Shown: positions 44,867-56,606 of the stretch, one piece after another
How the letters are laid out: every line of letters starts with the position of its first letter
How positions within the stretch are numbered: the stretch's first letter is position 1
Source: Rhodospirillum rubrum ATCC 11170
GTDB lineage: Bacteria; Pseudomonadota; Alphaproteobacteria; Rhodospirillales; Rhodospirillaceae
DNA length: 64,000 bases
Direction: 5' to 3'
Assembly (NCBI RefSeq): GCF_000013085.1
Contig: NC_007643.1
Coordinates: forward strand, 2,093,001-2,157,000
Translations under genes and position numbers: made by a program
Notes under the pieces: generated by a model
What the model saw: the letters and a program-made list of their open reading frames with translations, nothing else
What the model was told of the DNA's origin: nothing
Databases searched by the model: none

Positions 44867-47332
44867 ATGACGCGCCTTGGACACTGGATGCTCCGTCTCG
44901 GCCTAGGCGCCGTGGCCCTGGGTCTTGTCGCCGCCCTGGTCCTTGGGCTGGCGCTGACCGGATCGCTGCCGCGCACCAGCGGCCGGATCGAGGTGACGAC
45001 CGGCGGCGCCCTGCCGGTGGACGATCCGCAACGGCCGGGCTCGTCCACAACCTGGGGCGGGCTTTCCGGCCCCATCGACATCATCCGCGACCGCTACGCC
45101 ATCCCGACCATCCGCGCCGCCAACGACCGCGATGCCGCCTTCGCCCTGGGCGTCGTCCATGCCCAGGACCGGTTGTGGCAAATGGAAGGCATGCGCCGCC
45201 TGGGGGCCGGACGCATGGCCGAATTGCTCGGCCCCCGCGCCCTGCCCATCGACCGCTTCATGCGCACCCTGGGCCTGCACGCCCTGGCGGCGGAGACCTA
45301 CCGGCGGATGCCCGCCGACGAGCGCGCGGTGATGGAAGCCTATTGCGCCGGCGTCAATCAGATCATCGGCGCGAAATGGACGATCCCGCCCCCGGAATTC
45401 CTGATGCTGCTGGCCCGGCCCGAGCCCTGGCGGCCCGTCGATTCGCTGGTCTGGGGCCGGTTGATGGGCCTGTGGCTTTCCGCCGATTGGCAAGAGGAAC
45501 TGGTGCGCGCCGCCTTGGCCAAAAGCCTGTCGCCCGAGCGCCTGAAAAGCCTGTGGCCGGCCTTTGGCCGATCGGATGTCGCCGCCCGTCCCGCCGCCGC
45601 GCCGCTGTCGGGGGAGGCCGCCCTGGCGCTTCTCGCCGCCTTTCCCAAGGCCCTGGCCCCGACCCTGGCCTCGAACGCCTGGGCGGTCGGCGGCGGCAAG
45701 ACCGCCAGCGGCCAGCCGCTGCTCGCCAGCGATCCCCACTTGGGGTTTCAGGCGCCGATTCAATGGTATCTGGCGCGCCTTGAAACCCCCGAAAGAACCC
45801 TGACCGGGGCGACTTTTCCCGGGGTTCCCCTGACGGTCATCGGCACCAATGAACGCGTCGCCTGGGGGCTGACCACCACCCATTCCGACACCATGGATCT
45901 GTTCGTCGAACGCGTCGTCGATGCCGATCATTATCTGACCGAAAACGGCCCCGAACCCTGGCTGCGGCGCACCGAGACCCTGGCCGTGCGCGGCGCCCCC
46001 AGCGAAACCCTGGAGGTTCGCGCCTCGCGCCATGGGCCGGTGATCTCGGACGTTCTGCCCGCCGCTTCGGCCGACCTGGGCCACGCCGCCCTCGGCGAGG
46101 GAGAGGCGCTGACCCTGGCGGCCACGGCGTTGCGCCCCGATGACCAAACGGCGCTGGCGCTGCGCGCCCTCAACCGGGCGGGCACGGCCGACGAGGTGCG
46201 CAAGGCGGCGCGCGGCTTCCAATCGCCCCAGCAGAACCTGATCTACGCCACCGCCGAGGGCGCCATCGGCCGGCTCTCGCCCGGGCTGACGCCGCTGCGC
46301 GCCGGGGGGCCGGGGTTGCTGCCGCAAACGGGCTGGACGTCGACCAGCCGCTGGACCGGCTATATTCCCTTTGAGGATCTTCCCGCCGAAAGCGATCCGG
46401 CAAGCGGCTTTGTTTACAACACCAACAGCGCCATCGTCGGCGAGGATTATCCCCATTACCTGATCGATGCCTGGCCGGGCGAGGATCGGGCGGCGCGCCT
46501 TGCCCGCCTGCTGGCTTACCGCGATGACCATGGCCCGCGAGACATGGCGCTCTATCAGCTTGATACGGTCTCCCATGCCCTGGAAACCCTGTTGCCCCGC
46601 CTGCTTGATTTCCCCGCCGCCCTGCGCCCTGCGGGCTCGGCCGTCGCCCGCGCCCATGCCCTGCTGGCCGACCCCGGCTGGTCCTTCGACATGGGGGCGC
46701 ACCGCACCGAACCGCTGATCGCCACCGCCTGGCTGGTCGCCGTCAATCGCCTGCTGTTCGCCCCGGCGATGGGGCCGGCCTTCGCCGCCTGGGAAAGGCT
46801 GGACCCGGCCGTGCTGCACCGGGCGCTTGATGGCGCGGGATCGTGGTGCGACCCCGCGGCCGACGCCGAAGGCCTTACCGGCTGCGACCGTCTCAAGGCC
46901 CGGGCCCTCGACGAGGCCCTAAGCGGCCTCGTCGAGTCCCTGGGCGGCGCCGATCCCTTCACCGTGACCTGGGGCGAGGTCCACCGCGCCCATTTCCGTC
47001 ACCCGCTGTTTCGCTATCTGCCGGCTCTGGCCAAGCTGACCACCCTGGAAACGGCGACGGGGGGCGATGATTTCACCCTGTCGCGCGGCAGTTGGGGCGG
47101 CGATCGGACCGACCCCTTCGCCCATGTCCATGGCGCCGGCCTGCGTGCCGTGATCGATTTCGCCACCATCGCCGCCCCGGGTTTCATTCTGGCCACCGGC
47201 CAGTCCGGGCACCCGCTGTCCCCCCATTACCGCGACATGGTCGATCTGTGGCGGCGCGGCGCGCTGATCACCGTCGATGGCGCCGACCCCTCGGGCGGCC
47301 ATCTCATCCTCGAACCGGTGGGCGACCGCTAA
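44867..47332 (+). CDS. Penicillin-acylase family Ntn-hydrolase
   Basis: An 821-residue exported Ntn-hydrolase. An N-terminal hydrophobic segment (residues about 8-30, LGLGAVALGLVAALVLGLAL) anchors or exports it. The alpha chain includes PIDIIRDRYAIPTI, FALGVVHAQDRLWQMEGMRR and the autocleavage site ahead of SNAWAVGG, where Ser (in TLASNAWAVGGGKTASG) should be the nucleophile. The beta-chain blocks LLASDPHLGFQAPIQWYLARL, IGTNERVAWGLTTT and FVYNTNSAIV follow. Family members cleave acyl side chains from beta-lactams or acyl-homoserine lactones; specificity is unknown. ATG 44867 has AGGAGG upstream. Confidence 0.9.
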   Translation: MTRLGHWMLRLGLGAVALGLVAALVLGLALTGSLPRTSGRIEVTTGGALPVDDPQRPGSSTTWGGLSGPIDIIRDRYAIPTIRAANDRDAAFALGVVHAQDRLWQMEGMRRLGAGRMAELLGPRALPIDRFMRTLGLHALAAETYRRMPADERAVMEAYCAGVNQIIGAKWTIPPPEFLMLLARPEPWRPVDSLVWGRLMGLWLSADWQEELVRAALAKSLSPERLKSLWPAFGRSDVAARPAAAPLSGEAALALLAAFPKALAPTLASNAWAVGGGKTASGQPLLASDPHLGFQAPIQWYLARLETPERTLTGATFPGVPLTVIGTNERVAWGLTTTHSDTMDLFVERVVDADHYLTENGPEPWLRRTETLAVRGAPSETLEVRASRHGPVISDVLPAASADLGHAALGEGEALTLAATALRPDDQTALALRALNRAGTADEVRKAARGFQSPQQNLIYATAEGAIGRLSPGLTPLRAGGPGLLPQTGWTSTSRWTGYIPFEDLPAESDPASGFVYNTNSAIVGEDYPHYLIDAWPGEDRAARLARLLAYRDDHGPRDMALYQLDTVSHALETLLPRLLDFPAALRPAGSAVARAHALLADPGWSFDMGAHRTEPLIATAWLVAVNRLLFAPAMGPAFAAWERLDPAVLHRALDGAGSWCDPAADAEGLTGCDRLKARALDEALSGLVESLGGADPFTVTWGEVHRAHFRHPLFRYLPALAKLTTLETATGGDDFTLSRGSWGGDRTDPFAHVHGAGLRAVIDFATIAAPGFILATGQSGHPLSPHYRDMVDLWRRGALITVDGADPSGGHLILEPVGDR

Positions 47333-47356
47333 AGAGGGCGGCCGCCCCGCCTGTGG

Positions 47357-47842
47357 TCAGACGGGTAGCACGCCGACTTGGGTATAGCTGCCCCGGAAAT
47401 AGACCAAGGGTTGGCCACCGGTGCGGGTGATAAGATCCTCGACCGCGCAGAGCACGATCAGATGATCCCCGCCCTCGATGGTCTGGGTGATGACGCAGTC
47501 GAGCCGCGCCAAGACATCCTTGGGGGCGGGAACGCCGCCCGGGGCGGTATCCATCTCGAGCCCGGCGAATTTATCGACCCCCCGGCTGGCGAAACGAATC
47601 GACAGATCCTGTTGCCCCTCGGCCAATATGGAAATGCTGACCGGCCCCTGACGGAACGCCTCAAGGTTACTGGTGGATTTTCCAAGGCAAAACAGTACCA
47701 TGGGCGGGTCGAGCGAGAGAGAGGAAAAGGCGCTGACGGTCACCCCCACCGGCCGCTGGGCGGCATCGAGGGTGGTGATGACCGTCACCCCGGAGGCGAA
47801 ACAACCAAGGGCTTTGCGGAATGCGCGGTCGTCGAAGGGCAT
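47357..47842 (-). CDS. Flavin reductase-like protein
   Basis: A 161-residue FMN/FAD-binding protein of the HpaC/flavin reductase family that gives reduced flavin to monooxygenases. The N-terminus MPFDDRAFRKALGCFASGVT and the motif VTVSAFSSLSLDPPMVLFCL are typical, with the C-terminal LVYFRGSYTQV. No monooxygenase is next to it, so its partner is unknown. It starts with GGAG upstream of ATG 47842 and converges on the penicillin-acylase-type gene. Confidence 0.85.
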   Translation of the reverse strand: MPFDDRAFRKALGCFASGVTVITTLDAAQRPVGVTVSAFSSLSLDPPMVLFCLGKSTSNLEAFRQGPVSISILAEGQQDLSIRFASRGVDKFAGLEMDTAPGGVPAPKDVLARLDCVITQTIEGGDHLIVLCAVEDLITRTGGQPLVYFRGSYTQVGVLPV

Positions 47843-48078
47843 GGAGGACTCCGGATCTGAATGAACAGGGACGTTCGGGATTATTTGGGCCTGACCGGCG
47901 GAAATGGCAAACCCCGGGCGATTTTTGGGGATATTTCCGCCTCTCGCGATGGCAAACTGCGATCGTCAACGAACTATCAACGCTTTTTTAGTACTGGAGA
48001 TAGGCACCGCGCCACTGTACGAAGGACTACATGGAAAGGGGGCGGGCCCTTACCGCGGGCTTCCAGATCGGAGCGACA
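47843..48078. other. Divergent promoter region before the second stator pair
   Basis: This 236-base gap separates the leftward flavin reductase from the rightward motA. It has A/T-rich bits (GATTTTTGGGGATATTTCC, CGCTTTTTTAGTACTGG) but no clear promoter pair. GGAG lies 5 bases before the chosen motA ATG. Confidence 0.4.
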
Positions 48079-48936
48079 ATGTTAATTATCATCGGCGCGA
48101 TCATCGTCATTGCCAGCGTGATCGGGGGATATGCGGCTCCGGGCGGTCATTTGGCGGTCCTGTGGCAACCGTTTGAATTCATCATCATTCTCGGTGCCTC
48201 CCTGGGCGCCTTCCTGATCGGCAATCCCAAGACCGTCCTCACCGGCACCTTGAAGTCCCTGGGGCCGATGATGAAGGGCCCCAAGCACAACAAGGCCAGC
48301 TATCTCGAGCTGCTCTCGCTGCTTTACACCCTATTCCGGCTGGCCAAGACCAAAGGCGATCTGGCTTTGGAAAGCCATATCGAAAAGCCCGAGGACAGCC
48401 CGATCTTTCAAAAGTTTCCGGCTTTTAGCAAAGATCATCATAACGTTGAATTTCTTTGTGACTATCTCCGCCTTTTGACGCTCGGCACCAATAACGCCCA
48501 TGAGGTCGAGACCATCATCGAGGCCGAGATCGAAAGCCATCACGTCGAAGCCCACAATATTCCATCGGCTATGGTGAATATGGCTGATGGGATGCCAGCC
48601 CTTGGTATTGTCGCCGCCGTTCTCGGCGTCATCCATACCATGGGGTCGATCACCGAGCCGCCCGAGGTCCTTGGCCATCTGATCGGCGCCGCCCTGGTCG
48701 GCACCTTCATGGGTGTTCTGCTGTCCTACGGCTTCTTCGCGCCCTTCGGCCGGGCGATCGAAGCGGTCTTCAACAACCAGACCCAATATCTGCACTGCAT
48801 GAAATCGGGCATTCTCGCCCATATGCAGGGCTATGCTCCGCAGGTTTCCATCGAATTCGCCCGCAAGACCCTGCCGCCCTCGGTGCGGCCGAGCTTCGCC
48901 GAAGTCGAAGACACCGTAACCAACCTGTCGGATTAA
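48079..48936 (+). CDS. motA: Flagellar motor stator protein MotA (second pair)
   Basis: A 285-residue proton-driven stator subunit with four helices. It begins MLIIIGAIIVIASVIGGYAA, followed by WQPFEFIIILGASLGAFLIG, a long cytoplasmic loop, and the third-fourth helix signature MADGMPALGIVAAVLGVIHTMG and GALVGTF-like AALVGTFMGVLLSYGF. This is the enterobacterial MotA type, different from the PomA-like protein at 11030. ATG 48079 with GGAG upstream was chosen over the longer frame from 48031. MotB follows 51 bases downstream. Confidence 0.95.
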   Translation: MLIIIGAIIVIASVIGGYAAPGGHLAVLWQPFEFIIILGASLGAFLIGNPKTVLTGTLKSLGPMMKGPKHNKASYLELLSLLYTLFRLAKTKGDLALESHIEKPEDSPIFQKFPAFSKDHHNVEFLCDYLRLLTLGTNNAHEVETIIEAEIESHHVEAHNIPSAMVNMADGMPALGIVAAVLGVIHTMGSITEPPEVLGHLIGAALVGTFMGVLLSYGFFAPFGRAIEAVFNNQTQYLHCMKSGILAHMQGYAPQVSIEFARKTLPPSVRPSFAEVEDTVTNLSD

Positions 48937-48987
48937 GTCCCCCGCCACACACCGTAGCGGGCCGCGATCCCAAGAAACGAGGCGCCG

Positions 48988-50070
48988 GTGGCCGACCAAC
49001 CGATCATCATCAAGCGGATCAAAAAGGGCGGTCACGCCCATCATGGCGGCGCCTGGAAGCTGGCCTATGCCGACTTCGTGACGGCGATGATGGCCTTCTT
49101 CCTGCTGCTCTGGTTGCTCAATTCGGTCACCGAGGAGCAACTGGTCGGCATCTCCAATTATTTCGCCCCGACGGCGGTCTCGCAAAGCCCAAGCGGCGCC
49201 GGCGGCGTTCTTGGCGGTCAGGTGCTGGGCGAAGGGGCGAGCCAGTCCAATTCCTCGTCACCGGCCGTGCAGTTGACCCTGCCGCCGCCGACCATCGGCG
49301 CCGGCGGTCAGGATTTCAGCGACGCCAACGAGGGCGTCGATGCCAGCGACAGCGATGACGACGCCGGCAAGGGCGAAGGCAAGGGGGCCTCGGCGGGCGA
49401 TCTGGAGGGGCTGGGCAAGCTTGGGGTCGAACCGACCGACAAGCAGTTGGCCGCCGCCGAGGAAAAGCGCCAGCAAGAGGAATTCAACAAGACCGCCACC
49501 GAGCTGCGTCAGGCCATCCAGGCCGTCCCCTCGCTCCAGGCGCTGTCGAACAGCTTGCTGATCGACAACACGCCCGAGGGTCTGCGCATCCAGTTGATCG
49601 ACCGCGAGGGGCTGTCGATGTTCCCCACCGGCTCAAGCGCCCTGCTGCCCCATACCCGCGATCTGCTGGCTTTGGTGGCCAAGGCGGTGGCCGACGTTCC
49701 CAATAAGATCTCGATCTCGGGCCATACCGACGCCCCCCCCTATAGCGACCCCTCGGGCTATGGCAATTGGGAGCTGTCGGCCGACCGCGCCCTGGCCAGC
49801 CGCCGCGTGTTGCTGGCCAATGGCCTGAAAGAGGACCGCGTCGACCGGGTGGTCGGCAAGGCCGAAACCGAACCCCTGCTCGCCGACGACCCCAAGGCCC
49901 CCAGCAACCGCCGGATCGCCATCACCTTGCTGCGCGATCGCTCGCTCTATGCCGAAGGGGCGGCCGGCGGCGGTAATGGCGGGGCGGCGCCCGCCGACCC
50001 GCTGAGCGGCCCCAAGCCGCCCAGCATCCTGGCGCCCGCCGACGGCGGTCCCGGAGCGGCCCCGCGATGA
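48988..50070 (+). CDS. motB: Flagellar motor stator protein MotB (second pair)
   Basis: A 360-residue protein. The helix begins LAYADFVTAMMAFFLLLWLL, with Asp29 as the proton-carrying residue. A long low-complexity acidic/Gly-Ser linker (about 65-165, DASDSDDDAGKGEGKG) precedes the OmpA-like domain (about 195-320: ISISGHTDAPPY, NWELSADRALASRRVLL, SNRRIAITLL). Translation starts at GTG 48988. The linker is longer than usual. The ATG of the RDD gene overlaps its stop (ATGA at 50067). Confidence 0.95.
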   Translation: MADQPIIIKRIKKGGHAHHGGAWKLAYADFVTAMMAFFLLLWLLNSVTEEQLVGISNYFAPTAVSQSPSGAGGVLGGQVLGEGASQSNSSSPAVQLTLPPPTIGAGGQDFSDANEGVDASDSDDDAGKGEGKGASAGDLEGLGKLGVEPTDKQLAAAEEKRQQEEFNKTATELRQAIQAVPSLQALSNSLLIDNTPEGLRIQLIDREGLSMFPTGSSALLPHTRDLLALVAKAVADVPNKISISGHTDAPPYSDPSGYGNWELSADRALASRRVLLANGLKEDRVDRVVGKAETEPLLADDPKAPSNRRIAITLLRDRSLYAEGAAGGGNGGAAPADPLSGPKPPSILAPADGGPGAAPR

Positions 50071-50588
50071 GGCCGCCCCCCGCCCCCTTGGACGCCGACG
50101 CGGCCGATGCCGATGGCGTGATGGTCAAACGCGTCATCGCCTTCTTTATCGATGTGCTGTGCATCGCCCTGCTCTATCTGCCGGTGCTGCTGGTCTTGTC
50201 GCTGGCCTCGCTGCTGTCGTTGGGGATCTTGTCGCCGCTGGTCGCCATCATCCTGGCCCTGGTGCCCGTCGCCTATCACAGCCTGCTGATCGCCGGCCCG
50301 TGGTCGGCCACCTTCGGCCAGCGCATGATGGATCTCTCGGTGCGCTCGATCAGCGGCGGTCGCCCCAGCCTGGGGCAGGCGGCGATCAACGCCATCACCT
50401 TTTATACCCTGGGCAGCATAACCGGCTGGGTGATCACCCTGGTCGCCCTGACCAACCGCCAACGCCGCTGTCTCCACGATTTTCTGGCCGGAACCGTGGT
50501 TGTCAACCGCACCGGCCGCTCCCCTCTGGTTTTCGATCGAGGGACGTCGGCGGAGGATATTCTTTTCACAGGGGACAAGGACGCGTAG
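50067..50588 (+). CDS. RDD-family membrane protein
   Basis: A 173-residue protein with about three hydrophobic helices. The RDD motif appears as KRVIAFFIDVLCIALLYLPV at the start, TFGQRMMDLSVRSISGG in the middle and RCLHDFLAGTVVV at the end, which is the usual family layout. Function is generally unknown, sometimes Na+/H+ exchange. Its ATG overlaps the motB stop by 4 bases, so it is translated from the stator transcript. Whether it affects the motor is not known. Confidence 0.85.
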   Translation: MRPPPAPLDADAADADGVMVKRVIAFFIDVLCIALLYLPVLLVLSLASLLSLGILSPLVAIILALVPVAYHSLLIAGPWSATFGQRMMDLSVRSISGGRPSLGQAAINAITFYTLGSITGWVITLVALTNRQRRCLHDFLAGTVVVNRTGRSPLVFDRGTSAEDILFTGDKDA

Positions 50589-50642
50589 ACTCGTGATCTG
50601 GCGGTTGTTGAAACACGCCGCGCTGTAGAAGAGTTGTGCCCT

Positions 50643-51383
50643 ATGGACCAGGGACCCATCAATCGGCCCCATTTCTTCTTCACCACCGCCCCGATGCCTT
50701 GCCCGTACTTGGAAGGGCATCTGGAACGCAAGATGGTGACCGATCTGACCGGCCCGGAAGCCGAACGGCTTCACGAAAGCCTGTCGCGCGCCGGGTTTCG
50801 GCGCAGCCACACCATCGCCTATGCCCCGGTCTGCCCGGGCTGCACGGCCTGCGTCCCTGTCCGCATCCGCGCCCGCGCCTTCGTGAAAAACAAATCCTTC
50901 CGCCGCATCGTCCGCGCCAATGCCGGGGTGACGGCGGAATACGTGCCGGCCCGGGCCACGGTCGAGCAGTTCCATCTTTTCTCGCAGTACCAGCAGGCCC
51001 GCCATGGCGAAAGCGATATGGCGCTGATGGGGTTTTTCGATTACCGCTCGATGGTCGAAGACAGCCCGATCTCGACCTCGATCGCCGAATTCCGCGAGGC
51101 CGGGGGCGAATTGGTCGCCGCCTGCCTGATCGACCATCTCAGCGACGGCCTGTCGGCGGTCTATTCGTTCTTCAATACCACCCTGCCCCAAAGCCGGGGT
51201 CTTGGCACCTGGATGATCTTGTGGATGGTGGACGAAACCGTGCGCCGCGACCTCGACCACGTTTATCTCGGCTACTGGATCGCTGAAAGCTCGAAGATGG
51301 CCTACAAAGAGCGCTTTCAGCCCCTTGAGGTCTTCGGTCGGCGCGGCTGGATCGCCTTTGACGAACGCGGCCGCCCGGGCTGA
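50643..51383 (+). CDS. bpt: Aspartate/glutamate leucyltransferase (Bpt)
   Basis: A 246-residue aminoacyl-tRNA-protein transferase that adds leucine to N-terminal Asp or Glu, marking proteins for ClpAP through ClpS. Family motifs: MPCPYLEGHLERKMVTDL, FRRSHTIAYAPVCPGCTACV (Cys cluster), FRRIVRANAG, FFDYRSMVEDSP and YSFFNTTLPQSRGLGTWMI. The start at ATG 50643 gives MDQGPINRPHFFF. It is a rightward gene 54 bases after the RDD gene. Confidence 0.93.
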   Translation: MDQGPINRPHFFFTTAPMPCPYLEGHLERKMVTDLTGPEAERLHESLSRAGFRRSHTIAYAPVCPGCTACVPVRIRARAFVKNKSFRRIVRANAGVTAEYVPARATVEQFHLFSQYQQARHGESDMALMGFFDYRSMVEDSPISTSIAEFREAGGELVAACLIDHLSDGLSAVYSFFNTTLPQSRGLGTWMILWMVDETVRRDLDHVYLGYWIAESSKMAYKERFQPLEVFGRRGWIAFDERGRPG

Positions 51384-51458
51384 TCCTTCGGGCGCGCCGG
51401 CTGATCCTTGGGTGATTGTCGATACCCCTTTTCCGGCAGCGCAGCGAAAGAGTGTTTC

Positions 51459-52553
51459 ATGGATCGACGAGAGTTCCTTTCGGCTTCCGCCGCCGCCGCG
51501 ACGGGAGGACTATCCTTAGACGGCCTTTCCCGCCCGGCCCTGGCCAACGGCGCCAAAACCCTGACAATGGTCACGACCTGGCCCAAGGATTATGTCGGCC
51601 TGGGCGAAAGCGCCAGCCGGCTGGCCGCCCGGGTTCGCACGATGAGTGGGGGGCGCTTGTCGATCACCGTCTATGCCGCCGGCGAACTGGTTCCCGCCTT
51701 CGAGGCCTTCGAGGCCGTGGCCAATGGCACGGCCGATCTCTACCACGGCGCCGAAACCTATTGGGAAAGCCGCTCCAGCGCCTTCAACTTCTTTTGCGCC
51801 GTTCCCTTCGGCCTGACGGCGATCGAAACCAGCGCCTGGATCCACCATGGCGGAGCCCAGGCGCTGTGGGACGCCTTGTCGGCCCCTTACGGCATCAAGC
51901 CGATGCTCGCCTCGGCGACCGGGGTGCAGATGGGCGGATGGTTCAACAAGGAAATCAAACGGGTCGAGGATTTCAAGGGCCTGCGCATGCGCATTCCCGG
52001 CCTGGGCGCGCGCATCCTCAAAGAGGTTGGCGCCGTGCCCGTAGCGCTGCCCGGCAGCCAGATCCACGACGCGCTCCGCGATGGTGCCATCGACGCGGCG
52101 GAATGGATCGGCCCGTGGAGCGATCTGGCGCTCGATCTGCAAAAGGTCGCCCGCTACTACTACTATCCGGGCTTCCACGAACCCGGAACCTCGCTGGCCG
52201 TCGGCATCAATCTCGGGGTCTGGCGCGGCTTGTCCGACCAGGAGCGGGCGATCATCGAGGCCGCCTGCGGCGCCGAACACGCCTTTAGCTTGGCCGAATA
52301 CAACGCCCGCAACGGCGACGCCCTGCATACCCTGGTGACCAATCACGGGGTGCAACTGCGCGCCTTCCCCACCCAGGTTCTGCTGGAACTGGGCAAGACG
52401 GCGGGTCGGGTCGTGCGGGCGGCGGCGGCGGATTCCCCGGAAACCCGACGGATCTACGACCATTACACCGCCTTCCGCCGCAAGGCCCTGACCTGGGCCC
52501 AGCTCTCCGATCAGGCTTTCTGGAACGCCCGGTCACTGCCGTTCGAGTATTAA
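51459..52553 (+). CDS. Tat-exported TRAP substrate-binding protein
   Basis: A 364-residue DctP-family binding protein. The N-terminus MDRREFLSASAAAATGGLSL carries the twin-arginine signal (RREFL). The mature part begins near KTLTMVTTWPKDYVGLG, with SITVYAAGELVPAFEAF, LYHGAETYWESRSSAFNFF and RMRIPGLGARILKEVGAVPV as typical TRAP features. Tat export suggests a folded or ligand-loaded cargo. No DctQM genes are next to it. Several of these orphan proteins bind 2-oxo acids or aromatic acids; ligand unknown. Confidence 0.88.
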   Translation: MDRREFLSASAAAATGGLSLDGLSRPALANGAKTLTMVTTWPKDYVGLGESASRLAARVRTMSGGRLSITVYAAGELVPAFEAFEAVANGTADLYHGAETYWESRSSAFNFFCAVPFGLTAIETSAWIHHGGAQALWDALSAPYGIKPMLASATGVQMGGWFNKEIKRVEDFKGLRMRIPGLGARILKEVGAVPVALPGSQIHDALRDGAIDAAEWIGPWSDLALDLQKVARYYYYPGFHEPGTSLAVGINLGVWRGLSDQERAIIEAACGAEHAFSLAEYNARNGDALHTLVTNHGVQLRAFPTQVLLELGKTAGRVVRAAAADSPETRRIYDHYTAFRRKALTWAQLSDQAFWNARSLPFEY

Positions 52554-52651
52554 GGGCTAATTCGCCGCCATCCGGGCGTTGGGCGGATCGACTGGCAGGC
52601 CCGGACGTTGGATCGGTCCCGAAGCGGTTTTCCAAAGGGATGGCCCCCATC

Positions 52652-53554
52652 ATGACGCGCATCGCCCTTACCCACGTCACCACCTACCGCTACGGCGCGC
52701 CGGTCACGCTTGGCGAACACAAGATGATGTTCCGCCCGCGCGATAGCCACGACCTGCATATCGTCGAGGCCACGCTGGTCTTGAGCCCGGTCGCCGAGGT
52801 GCGCTGGATGCACGACGTGTTTGGCAATTCGATCACCATCGCCGACTTCCAAGGCGCCAGCACCGATTTTCTGCGCTTCGAGAGCAAGATCCTGCTCGAC
52901 CACTTCGGCCTGTCCGAACCAACCTATCCGATCGCCGCTTACGCCGAGACCTTCCCCTTCACCTATGACGCCGATCTGGTCGCCGATCTCGGGCGAACCA
53001 ACGAGCGCCATTATCCCGATCCCGACCACCGGCTTGACGCCTGGGCCCGGCGCTTCCTTGACGAACCGGGGGAAACCGCCACCCTGGAGATGCTGAGCGC
53101 GATGAACCGGGCGATTTCGGCCGAGTTCAGCTATGCCGCCCGCGATACCGAAGGCACCCAGACGCCGCTGGAAACCCTGGAGCGCGGCAGCGGCAGTTGT
53201 CGCGACTTCGCCTTGCTGATGATGGAGGCGGTGCGCTCGCTGGGGTTGGCCGCCCGCTTCGTCAGCGGCTATCTGTATGATCCGGCCCTTGACGGCCGGA
53301 ACGCCAGCGGCACCGTCGGCGCGGGCGCCACCCACGCGTGGCTTCAGGTCTATCTGCCCGGCGCCGGCTGGGTGGAATTCGATCCGACCAACGCCCTGGT
53401 CGGCGGCGAAAACCTCATCCGGGTGGCCGTCACCCGCGATCCCTCGCAAGCCGTGCCGATCACCGGCAGCTTCGCCGGTCCGGGCAACGCCTTCTTGTCG
53501 ATGGAGGTCGAAGTGACCCTCCACCGCCAGGACCAGAACATTCAAGTCGCCTAA
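52652..53554 (+). CDS. Transglutaminase-like cysteine protease family protein
   Basis: A 300-residue protein with an N-terminal beta-sandwich (MTRIALTHVTTYRYGAPV, SPVAEVRWMHDVFGN) and a transglutaminase core with the triad in GSGSCRDFALLMMEAVRSLG (Cys), ATHAWLQVYLPGAGW (His) and EFDPTNALVGGE (Asp). Members act as proteases or cross-linkers; substrate unknown. ATG 52640 and ATG 52652 are both possible; the second matches the family N-terminus. It ends 5 bases before the convergent parC stop. Confidence 0.88.
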   Translation: MTRIALTHVTTYRYGAPVTLGEHKMMFRPRDSHDLHIVEATLVLSPVAEVRWMHDVFGNSITIADFQGASTDFLRFESKILLDHFGLSEPTYPIAAYAETFPFTYDADLVADLGRTNERHYPDPDHRLDAWARRFLDEPGETATLEMLSAMNRAISAEFSYAARDTEGTQTPLETLERGSGSCRDFALLMMEAVRSLGLAARFVSGYLYDPALDGRNASGTVGAGATHAWLQVYLPGAGWVEFDPTNALVGGENLIRVAVTRDPSQAVPITGSFAGPGNAFLSMEVEVTLHRQDQNIQVA

Positions 53555-53559
53555 ACACC

Positions 53560-55791
<2,232 letters not shown>

Positions 55792-55827
55792 CGGGATCGG
55801 ATCCTCTTTCTCAACGCACCATAGACA

Positions 55828-56586
55828 TCACCGGTCCGCCGCTGACCACCGGCGCAACCGTTCGACAAACCTCTGCCGGCTGGCGGGCAATCCCCGCCCC
55901 TGGGGCGCCAGAACATGCCCCTCCAGGAAATAGCCGCTAAGGCGCAGGCCGTCACCAACCGCCTGGGCGTTCGCCGGAACCTCGGCGGGCGACAGCAGAA
56001 AGGCCGGCAGGGCAAGCAGCCGCGCCTGCCACGGCGCGCCCGCCTCCCGCCCGACCGCCCGGCCGCTGCGCGGCGAGACATAGGCGAGATCGCCGCACTC
56101 CCCGCTCACGGCGCAGCATGACAGGTCAAGCCCGAAGCCCAAAGCGGCGAGCAGCCCGATTTCCCAGCGCACGAAGGCCCCCGCCCAGACCAGGGGGGTG
56201 CCCTCCCCGCCCTCGGCCAGGGCGTCGAGCAGCGCCAGGGTCGCGTCATAGACATCGGCCTGGGGGGCGCGTTCGGGCAAGACCGTTTCGGCCAGGGCAC
56301 AGGCCGCCGCCAGGGCGGCCAGCCGGTCGCGATCATCCAGCAATCCCCCGGCCACCCCGGCCAGAAGCTCGACGACAAGGCTGCCCAGATGATCTTCCAG
56401 GCGGGCCTTCCACGTGGCCTGAACCAGGGATCCCGGCTGAAGGGCGGCGCGCAGCCGCTTGCCGCGTCCGCCGCGGACGATGCCGGAATGGCGCCCATGG
56501 CCGGCGCTCAGCAGGCTGACGATCACCCCATCCTCGCCATGGGGCCGGGCGGCCAGCACGATTCCCCGATCGCTCCATTCGATCAC
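55828..56586 (-). CDS. recO: DNA repair protein RecO
   Basis: A 252-residue RecF-pathway mediator that loads RecA on gaps and anneals ssDNA. It starts at GTG 56586 (MIEWSDRGIVLAARPHGEDG), followed by the OB-fold residues VSLLSAGHGRHSGIVRGG, the helical part (VWAGAFVRWEIGLLAALGFG), and the Cys-rich zinc-like region CCAVSGECGDLAYVSPRSG. AAGG lies about 10 bases upstream. The order era-(small ORF)-recO is typical for alphaproteobacteria. Confidence 0.93.
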   Translation of the reverse strand: MIEWSDRGIVLAARPHGEDGVIVSLLSAGHGRHSGIVRGGRGKRLRAALQPGSLVQATWKARLEDHLGSLVVELLAGVAGGLLDDRDRLAALAAACALAETVLPERAPQADVYDATLALLDALAEGGEGTPLVWAGAFVRWEIGLLAALGFGLDLSCCAVSGECGDLAYVSPRSGRAVGREAGAPWQARLLALPAFLLSPAEVPANAQAVGDGLRLSGYFLEGHVLAPQGRGLPASRQRFVERLRRWSAADR

Positions 56587-56606
56587 CCGACGGCGACCTT
56601 TTCCAG

